Below, piece by piece: positions 1-5,279 of a stretch of 5,279 nucleotides of DNA; within the stretch, counting starts at the first letter, position 1; each line of letters begins with the position of its first letter. The position numbers were made by a program, and so were the translations under genes. Source of the stretch: Holophagaceae bacterium (GTDB lineage: Bacteria > Acidobacteriota > Holophagae > Holophagales > Holophagaceae); assembly GCA_025353305.1 (NCBI GenBank), contig JANXQX010000339.1, positions 1 to 5,279 of the forward strand. Direction: 5' to 3'. The notes under the pieces were generated by a model. The model made no database searches. It was not told where the DNA came from and saw only the letters and a list, made by a program, of their open reading frames with translations.

Positions 1-1
1 G

Positions 2-295
2 GGGGGCGAGCAGCAGATGCTGGCCATCGGTAGGGCCCTCATGGCCAACCCCCGGGTGATGCTGTTGGATGAACCCTCCATGGGCCTGGCGCCGGTCATC
101 GTGCAGGAAGTCTTCCAGACCATCCGCCACTTGAAGGCCCAGGGCATCACGCTGCTCCTGGTGGAACAGTTCGCCCGCAACGCCCTGGAAGTGGCCGACT
201 ACGCCTACGTGATGGAACGGGGCCGCATCGCGGTATCGGGCACGCCTGCGGAACTGCGCCGGGATGAGCGGGTGTTGGCGGCCTACCTGGGCTGA
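2..295 (+). CDS. livF: Branched-chain amino acid ABC transporter ATP-binding protein LivF (C-terminal part)
   Basis: This is the 3' end of a gene that begins before the window; the frame is open from base 2, and TGA at 293-295 ends it. The 97 visible residues start in the ABC signature (GGEQQM, from the usual LSGGEQQ). Walker B with the catalytic glutamate follows (VMLLDEPS), then the D-loop (SMGLAP) and the switch region LLVEQF. LivF and LivG proteins differ here: LivF has Gln (VEQ) where most ABC ATPases have His, and the tail resembling [16 protein letters not shown], then G-TPAEL, is typical of LivF. Full-length LivF is about 235 residues, so roughly 40% is present. By family knowledge it is a cytoplasmic ATPase that works with LivG and the LivH/LivM permeases to import leucine, isoleucine and valine or related substrates. 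Third positions are about 89% G/C by hand count (86 of 97). The exact substrate is not shown by the sequence; a urea or amide importer subunit (UrtE-like) is a less likely alternative. Confidence 0.93.
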   Translation, partial: GGEQQMLAIGRALMANPRVMLLDEPSMGLAPVIVQEVFQTIRHLKAQGITLLLVEQFARNALEVADYAYVMERGRIAVSGTPAELRRDERVLAAYLG

Positions 296-322
296 GGTCG
301 GTGGACTATAAACAGAAATATT

Positions 323-338
323 CGACACTCGAGTGTCG
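323..338. promoter_or_regulatory. Perfect 16-bp palindrome, candidate operator or weak livF terminator stem
   Basis: CGACACTC is followed directly by its exact reverse complement GAGTGTCG, 27 bases after the livF stop codon. As DNA this is a two-fold symmetric site of the size bound by dimeric repressors. As RNA it would fold into a 6-bp stem (CGACAC/GTGTCG) with a TCGA loop. The sequence after it (TTGATCCCC) is not T-rich, so a standard intrinsic terminator is not well supported. The symmetry is seen directly; the function is inferred. Confidence 0.4.
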
Positions 339-668
339 TTGATCCCCTTACCGCCAAATTTCCAAAGTGGCAGCCCATAATTTTTTTGTACTGTTCCTTG
401 ATATTCTGTCCCTGCGCAGGAATCTATCATTCCTCAATTGGAATATCAGTTTGGCAAGTCGACAATGTTCCTATTATGAAGTCTACCTTCCCAGGGAACC
501 GAACACCTCAAGGCTGTGACTTACCTTGAACTTTCTCGGGAGCGGCTTGGCTGGTATGTCTCCTAGAGCCGTCGGTAATACCTTCTATCGCGCTCTGGGA
601 AAGCAGACCCTTGGGGCCAATCTCACAATATCCAAGCTGATAGGTGACTTGATGGGAAACTGAGATGG

Positions 669-696
669 TTGATTGTGTTCCTGAGGTAGATATACC
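669..696 (+). promoter_or_regulatory. Weak candidate sigma-70-type promoter for the large gene
   Basis: TTGATT (669-674) and TATACC (691-696) are separated by 16 bases, each matching the consensus hexamers at 4 of 6 positions. Transcription would start near 703 and leave a leader of about 80 nt. An alternative pair is TTGGCA (451-456) and TATTAT (472-477), with better hexamers but a short 15-base spacer and a ~300-nt leader. Neither can be preferred from sequence alone. Confidence 0.2.
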
Positions 697-774
697 TGCC
701 GCAAGAAAATTTTCGACTCGACACACCAACGCATCTAGTTCTATATCCCTCTGAATACCACTTCCTAAATTGAT

Positions 775-778
775 GGAG
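775..778 (+). promoter_or_regulatory. Shine-Dalgarno site fixing the start of the large gene
   Basis: GGAG lies 5 bases before ATG at 784-786, within good spacing. Two other nearby ATGs (773 and 780) are in other frames, and the open frame beginning at 784 opens with a signal peptide. Together these support 784 as the start. Confidence 0.65.
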
Positions 779-783
779 AATGA

Positions 784-3700
784 ATGCTGCCTTCCCGAGT
801 CCAATTGTTGGTTCCCGCTTATATTTCCTTATTGGCGACCGCTCTTTCTGCTGGCGTGCCCTGGGAGGAGGCTCCAGCGTTTAGTGTAAGCCCTAGGGAT
901 CTGATCAAGGCGGCAAGTCAACTTCCGATCCAGATCGGTTATGCGCAGCAAGAACTACTGGAGGATTATCGAGTGTCTCTGGATGACATGGGTAGACGCA
1001 CAGTGCGTTACCGCTACATATTCCGGATCGACCAAGAATCAGCAATTGAAGGCTGGGGAACGGTTTCGGCTGACTACGCTACCTGGCTGGAAGAGAAACC
1101 GGTGATCCGAGCACGGGTCATTGCACCCGACGGTAAGGAATACGCCCTGGATCCCGCCACTATTGGGGATTTCAGCCCCGAGCAGAAGAATCCAGAAATG
1201 TTTACGGATCGCCGCCACCTCAAGGCACCTCTGCCAAAGCTGGTCAAAGGTGCCATTGCTGAAGTAGAAATTCTTTACCGCGATCAGCGCCCCTTCTCTC
1301 GTTCTGGTGCATTAGGCCATTACTCACTTTCTCAGCCTGTGCCGGTGAATCGCAGCCACTTCTCCCTTGAAGTGCCAGTTTCTGCCTCCCTTAAATGGAG
1401 GCTCGTGGGCCTGCCGGGAAATCAACCGCAGACCAAGACTCTAAATGAACGCACCTTGCTCACCCTGGAACTAGGCCCAAGTAAGCCGGGGAAGAAGGAT
1501 GAACCAAACCAAGCTCCAGATCAAAATCCTCATCCCGCCATTTTCTACAGCACTACCCCCACGTGGGAAGCAGTCGCAATAGAGTATGCCGAGATCGTCG
1601 AGGCTCAACTGAAGGGGGCTCAGCTCCAGTCTTGGGTGCGTGAGGCTTTGGGAAGTGCCACAGGTCGCATGGAAGTCCTGAAGCGACTCGTAGCTCGAAT
1701 GCATAAAGACGTTCGCTATACAGGTCTCGAATTCGGTGAAGCTTCAGTCGTACCCCGCACACCGGCAGACACACTGAAACGGGGCTACGGGGACTGCAAG
1801 GACAAGTCGGCCATGCTGGTGGCGGTCCTCCGTGAAGCTGGTATTCCGTCGAATTTGGCCCTCCTACAAGTAGGCTCCCAACAGGATGTGGAACCGGATA
1901 TGCCTGGGTTATCGGCCTTCGACCATGCCATCGTTTACATCCCTGGAACACCTGCCATTTGGATCGATCCCACCGTTCCTGAGGCCCCTGTAGGAGAACT
2001 CCCTTCAGCGGATTTGGAACGTCGGGTCTTGGTGATTGGCGCTCATTTTCCAGGCCTTCTTACTACTCCAAGCACTTCGTCGAAGCGAAACGTCTATCGC
2101 GAAATCAAGGAGGTATTCCTCGCCAGGGAAGGAACTGGCCGCATTGTCGAAACTACTGAAGCGGATGGGCCCTCCGAGATTCAACTCCGCGGAGGATACA
2201 TCGGGTCGGATCCGAAACGCACTAGGGAAAACCTCAAGGGGTATGCCGAACGGACATACAAAGCCAAGGACTTGGGGCGCTTGGAATACTCTCATCCAGA
2301 AGATCTGAACCTGCCTTTCCGTCTAATTCTGGAGGCCCTGAAGGCGGGCATCGCTAACACAGGAACGTCCGATGCGGCAGTAGCTATGAATGCTTGGCCC
2401 CTGGTCAACAGCCTCTCCAACGCTTTGAAAGCGGGACCCACCGATGATTCGGAGGAGGGTGAAACCGAAGCCTCAAAGGAAGCGAAAAAGCCTGACGCAG
2501 TGGTTCCGCGGAGAACCGATTTGATGATGTGGGCCCCTTATGCAATGGAGGCAAAGTGGATCATCCATCCACCTACCGGATATGTCCACGATTCGCTGCC
2601 ACCAAACCAGACCTTGGCCTTTGGTCCGGCAACACTTGTTTTAACCTACAAGGGCAATACGGACGGCACGGTGGAAGCCCATTATCGAATGGAATCCCGC
2701 AAGCGACGATGGAACCCCAAGGAAGTCGACCAGGCAAATGCAAGTCTGAAAACCTTTGGGGAATCCAAGATCCCCATGGTGGTGTTTCAGCAGGTGGGTG
2801 AGGCTTACCTGGGGGCTGGGCAAACCAAAGAGGCCTTGATGGAATTCCGGAAAGAAAGGGCCGCACTACCGAGTAGTGGGGATCCCCTCGTTCGTCTAGC
2901 CCGCGCCCAACTTGCGGCGGGATTGGCCGAAACTGCTCGGGAGTCGCTCAACCAGGCTATCCGACTAGAACCATCCCTCAGCAACGCCTACCAAGTCCAA
3001 GGCTGGGTCCTTCAGCACGACTGGATTGGGCGGATGTACAAGCCGGGATGGGACCGCAAGGGCGCTGTAGACGCCTACCGTCGAGCCATTGCGATCGATC
3101 CCAAGAACCGGTTTGCCCGGCAGAACTTGGCAATACTCCTTGAGCACAACAGCGATGGCGAACGATACGTTCCGGGAGCGGACCTGGATGAATCCGTCCG
3201 TATCTACAAGGCTCTGATCGAAGAGGAGAAGGCGGACAGTCTGCAAGACAACCTCATGGTATGTCTCGCAAAAAAAGGGGAAATGGCTGAAGCCCAGGAG
3301 ATCGCTCGTATTCGAGAGGCGTCCCCCCGCCGCAATGCTTGGCTGGTTGGCCTTGAGGCCTGTTTGAACGGCCAAGACAAAGCAAAGGCCCTTGGCCGTA
3401 CTCTTTTCCCTGATCTAGCTACCCGTCGGGCTACTTACCTTGGTGCAGCAGATGTGGCGGTACTTTTCAGGAAGTATGCTGAGGCATCCGCTCTCCTGGA
3501 CGAAGGGGCTTCGGGCGCTTCGAATATGACCCAAGTGAAGGCCCGAGCAGAAACCCTGGCAAAGGTGAGGCCTTACGAAAGCATGACCCTGGATCTAAAA
3601 GACCCTCGGGATGTGGTCAAGTCCATGCTTCTGGCTTCTATGCAGCGAGGGTTAACGACCGAGCGACTCAAAGCGTTTTTGTCAGAGGCTGCAAGCACTC

Positions 3701-4911
3701 CCGCTCAACTCCAAAAGGCCATTCGTGAACAGCGCAAGTCTGCTGCAACGTTTGAGAAGCAAGGGTTGTCTGTTTCGCTCATGCTTGACCTCACCTTGTC
3801 CCTCAGTGATGTCACGGTTGATGGCGACGACCTCAAAGGCTTCACCGTGAAGGCCCAGATGCAGGACCAAAACCCTTCAAAGTTCTTCGTGGCCCGTTTT
3901 GGGACAACCTGCCGACTCGTAGGTAATGAACTTCCTGACCTCGCCCGCCAAGCTTTGTGGTATCTCAAGCGAGGTGATTTGGCCCCGGCTTGTGCTTGGC
4001 TCGACCAACTAGTAGAAGAAAGTCGGAAACCCGAGGATGGGGATCCCTTGTCTGGGCATGTTGTTCGCCGCTTATGGGAGAAGGGGCGTCATGGGACCGC
4101 CGAAGAGGTCCGCTTGGCTGCGGTCTGTACATTGGCGATGGACAAAGACGAGAAGGAAGCAATGGAAGCAGTGCGGGCTGCCTTGAATTCGAAGCTGCCT
4201 GAGCTCCAAATGAGCGCTGTGGCCCAAAGCGCGGCTATCGGAGCAGCTCGACGAAAAGATTGGGCGATGCAGGATCAAGCCAGCGCGCGTCTGCTATCTC
4301 TCTACCCAAATTCGCTTATTGCTCAGAATGGGCGGGTCGGCAGTCTGATCACATCTGGGAAACTGCAAATGGCACTGCAAACAGTGGAAGCCGCCATCAT
4401 GAAGTACCCTGATGACCTAAACCTACCAAGCAGAAAACTATATATTTTGAATCGGTTAGGACGATCGACCGAATTCGAAGCACTTATGGCCGACCGAATC
4501 GCTCGAGGGAAGGCAAACCCAGGCGATTTCAACAACCTTGCCTGGTGGCATGTTGTTCAGGGAAAAATAGACGCCCAGACACTGGACTATGCCCGCAGGG
4601 CAATCATGGGCACAGGGGCGTCTTCGAGTGCAGCCCATCACTCCTTGGCCACGGTTCTCGCAGAATCTGGCCGAACGGCTGAGTCATTGGAATTTTTACT
4701 CAAAGCAGTTGGAATGCGAGATGAAGAGGCCCCCAATGGTGCCGACTGGTATCTTTTGGGCCGAATTGCTGAGCAACTCGGGGAAAACCCGGCCGCCGAA
4801 TCCTACTACCGACGTGTCGAGCCTGATCGTGGCGAATTGGATCAAGGCGAAGACGGATGTCCAGCTTTAGCCAAGCGTCGATTGGAGGTTCTAAAGAAAG
4901 GAATTAAGTAA
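784..4911 (+). CDS. Secreted DUF3857 / transglutaminase-like / TPR repeat protein, 1375 aa
   Basis: The start is ATG 784 behind GGAG; TAA at 4909-4911 ends it. Residues 1-23 look like a signal peptide: MLPSR, a hydrophobic core, then ATA or LSA as cleavage site after residue 20 or 23. No lipobox or later membrane helix is evident, so the protein is likely periplasmic or exported. Residues ~60-225 resemble DUF3857, a beta-rich domain that usually precedes a transglutaminase core. Residues ~290-400 are that core, with GYGDCKDKS (Cys338), FDHAIVYI (His381) and WIDPT (Asp395), so the papain-like triad is intact. Residues ~435-650 resemble the less characterised part that follows in this family, interrupted by a charged linker at 551-577. 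TPR-like helices cover ~665-850 and ~1155-1348; a mixed region with predicted strands lies at ~995-1045. Known relatives are annotated only by domain; hydrolysis or crosslinking of a cell-envelope peptide is an inference. The gene stands alone, and its third-position G/C (about 54-62% in samples) is well below both flanking genes. Domain identity is firm; the substrate and pathway are unknown. Confidence 0.93.
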   Translation: MLPSRVQLLVPAYISLLATALSAGVPWEEAPAFSVSPRDLIKAASQLPIQIGYAQQELLEDYRVSLDDMGRRTVRYRYIFRIDQESAIEGWGTVSADYATWLEEKPVIRARVIAPDGKEYALDPATIGDFSPEQKNPEMFTDRRHLKAPLPKLVKGAIAEVEILYRDQRPFSRSGALGHYSLSQPVPVNRSHFSLEVPVSASLKWRLVGLPGNQPQTKTLNERTLLTLELGPSKPGKKDEPNQAPDQNPHPAIFYSTTPTWEAVAIEYAEIVEAQLKGAQLQSWVREALGSATGRMEVLKRLVARMHKDVRYTGLEFGEASVVPRTPADTLKRGYGDCKDKSAMLVAVLREAGIPSNLALLQVGSQQDVEPDMPGLSAFDHAIVYIPGTPAIWIDPTVPEAPVGELPSADLERRVLVIGAHFPGLLTTPSTSSKRNVYREIKEVFLAREGTGRIVETTEADGPSEIQLRGGYIGSDPKRTRENLKGYAERTYKAKDLGRLEYSHPEDLNLPFRLILEALKAGIANTGTSDAAVAMNAWPLVNSLSNALKAGPTDDSEEGETEASKEAKKPDAVVPRRTDLMMWAPYAMEAKWIIHPPTGYVHDSLPPNQTLAFGPATLVLTYKGNTDGTVEAHYRMESRKRRWNPKEVDQANASLKTFGESKIPMVVFQQVGEAYLGAGQTKEALMEFRKERAALPSSGDPLVRLARAQLAAGLAETARESLNQAIRLEPSLSNAYQVQGWVLQHDWIGRMYKPGWDRKGAVDAYRRAIAIDPKNRFARQNLAILLEHNSDGERYVPGADLDESVRIYKALIEEEKADSLQDNLMVCLAKKGEMAEAQEIARIREASPRRNAWLVGLEACLNGQDKAKALGRTLFPDLATRRATYLGAADVAVLFRKYAEASALLDEGASGASNMTQVKARAETLAKVRPYESMTLDLKDPRDVVKSMLLASMQRGLTTERLKAFLSEAASTPAQLQKAIREQRKSAATFEKQGLSVSLMLDLTLSLSDVTVDGDDLKGFTVKAQMQDQNPSKFFVARFGTTCRLVGNELPDLARQALWYLKRGDLAPACAWLDQLVEESRKPEDGDPLSGHVVRRLWEKGRHGTAEEVRLAAVCTLAMDKDEKEAMEAVRAALNSKLPELQMSAVAQSAAIGAARRKDWAMQDQASARLLSLYPNSLIAQNGRVGSLITSGKLQMALQTVEAAIMKYPDDLNLPSRKLYILNRLGRSTEFEALMADRIARGKANPGDFNNLAWWHVVQGKIDAQTLDYARRAIMGTGASSSAAHHSLATVLAESGRTAESLEFLLKAVGMRDEEAPNGADWYLLGRIAEQLGENPAAESYYRRVEPDRGELDQGEDGCPALAKRRLEVLKKGIK

Positions 4912-5036
4912 TCGTATCAACCTCTCATCCAACCGATGGCAAAGGTCGGGTAAGAAAACCGATCATTTCCAACCGAGACGATATCCGTGACTGACTACGC
5001 AAGTTCGCTAAGCGCCGAACTCTGAGTGAATTGACA

Positions 5037-5069
5037 CCCGGCATCGTGGATCAGATCCGCGATGCCGGG
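5037..5069 (+). terminator. Strong hairpin between convergent genes, probable terminator of the large gene
   Basis: CCCGGCATCG (5037-5046) pairs perfectly with CGATGCCGGG (5060-5069). The stem continues through a T-G wobble (5047/5059) and GGA/TCC, leaving a 5-base loop. The sequence after it on the + strand is GCCTTCTCTCT, pyrimidine-rich but not a clean T-run. The hairpin is 125 bases after the large gene's stop. On the minus strand the following sequence is not T-rich, so termination of the right-hand gene is less well supported, though the stem could serve both. A genome-wide repeat (REP-like) unit is an alternative. Confidence 0.6.
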
Positions 5070-5145
5070 GCCTTCTCTCTAGTTCAGGTCGTTGACTGGC
5101 TGTTCAAACCAGAAGCTCACAACTCAACGCGTATCTTATAGCTCA

Positions 5146-5279
5146 TCACCCGCCGCTTGCCAGTTTCATCAGGGCTTCCAGCGCGTTGCTGGGGCCGAGG
5201 GCCAGGATGTCATCGCCGGCCTGGAAGGTTTCATCGCCTTTGGGATTGAAACGCAGGCCGAGGCCGACGCGGTTGATGC
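5146..5279 (-). CDS. TrkA-C (RCK-C)-like C-terminal end of a potassium/cation transport protein (partial)
   Basis: Reading leftward, the frame is open from the window edge and ends with TGA at 5146-5148, followed at once by a second TGA (5143-5145). The 43 visible residues run from INRVGLGLRFNPKG through FQAGDDILALGPS to LEALMKLASGG. The pattern of a short strand, Asn-Pro, then F-x-A-G-D-x-I-L-A-L-G and a final helix is the usual end of TrkA-C/RCK-C domains, where the AGD turn is strongly conserved. Such domains sit in the cytoplasm as ligand-sensing regulators of K+ channels, Trk uptake systems and CPA2-type cation/proton antiporters. Which of these it belongs to cannot be decided, because the membrane or nucleotide-binding part lies outside the window. 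Third positions are about 79% G/C (34 of 43). It converges on the large gene. Confidence 0.72.
   Translation of the reverse strand, partial: INRVGLGLRFNPKGDETFQAGDDILALGPSNALEALMKLASGG

Larger units (their letters stand above)
296..783. other. AT-richer intergenic region, no supported gene
   Basis: This 488-bp gap separates livF from the large gene. The first part (301-480) is about 41% G+C by hand count, far below livF. It holds a perfect 16-bp palindrome (323-338), a T7 run (381-387), nested short inverted repeats (400-447), a 10-bp palindrome GAAAATTTTC (705-714) and weak promoter-like hexamers. Short open stretches exist on both strands (for example a 35-codon ATG frame at 556-663 on +), but none has a convincing ribosome-binding site, recognisable motif or family resemblance. 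It could be a long regulatory leader or decayed sequence. Confidence 0.6.

Noticed and set aside
353..387. Weak GCCA/TGGC stem followed by a T7 run as a livF terminator
   Set aside because: The stem has only 4 base pairs and the T-run begins 9 bases after it, which is too weak and too distant for a normal intrinsic terminator.
556..663. 35-codon ATG frame on the + strand in the same gap
   Set aside because: There is no Shine-Dalgarno site at a proper distance, no motif, and the frame competes with others that look equally plausible; nothing singles it out as coding.
508..804. 98-codon open frame on the minus strand in the livF-large gene gap
   Set aside because: Its only full-length start is TTG, it overlaps the 5' end of the large gene, and its translation shows no recognisable motif, signal peptide or membrane segment. 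A chance frame in AT-richer DNA is more likely.
1553..1951. 132-codon open frame on the minus strand inside the large gene, and similar long frames at 2965-3375 and 2573-2866
   Set aside because: They lie opposite or out of frame with conserved domain-coding sequence, and their translations are rich in Pro, Arg, Ser and Gly with no family resemblance. They are shadows of the large gene.
1..5279. CRISPR array, tRNA, rRNA, insertion sequence or transposase
   Set aside because: No regularly spaced repeats, no cloverleaf-like sequence ending in CCA, no rRNA-like stretch and no transposase motif were seen by eye on either strand.

Overview
This window reads as a stretch of a high-GC Gram-negative chromosome. 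It holds one very large, isolated gene between the cut ends of two housekeeping-type transport genes. The combination of a DUF3857 domain, a transglutaminase-like core and TPR repeats in one secreted protein is typical of Acidobacteriota, myxobacteria and related environmental Gram-negatives. The lineage is an inference from gene style only; there is no rRNA or marker gene to confirm it.

Layout. Positions 2-295 (+) are the C-terminal ~97 codons of LivF, an ATPase of the branched-chain amino acid ABC importer. Positions 296-783 are a 488-bp AT-richer stretch with no convincing gene. It contains a perfect 16-bp palindrome, a cluster of nested short inverted repeats, and weak promoter candidates. 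Positions 784-4911 (+) encode a 1375-residue secreted or periplasmic protein. Its order is signal peptide, DUF3857, transglutaminase-like Cys-His-Asp core, a poorly characterised middle region, and long TPR-rich C-terminal regions. Positions 4912-5145 are a convergent intergenic region with a strong hairpin (5037-5069) that probably terminates the large gene. Positions 5146-5279 (-) are the last 43 codons of a protein ending in a TrkA-C/RCK-C-like domain, such as a K+ channel, K+ uptake or cation antiporter subunit.

How it fits together. No operon links the genes. LivF ends its own transport operon, the large gene stands alone with its own Shine-Dalgarno site, and the right-hand gene runs toward it. 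Hand counts of third codon positions give about 89% G/C for the livF end and 79% for the right-hand gene, but only about 54% and 62% in two 50-codon samples of the large gene. The central ~4.8 kb therefore has a different base composition from its borders and may have been acquired horizontally. The best candidate for undescribed biology is the large protein. Its catalytic triad looks intact but its substrate is unknown, and two consecutive TPR units carry a matching G-x-x-Y-x-P-G insertion.
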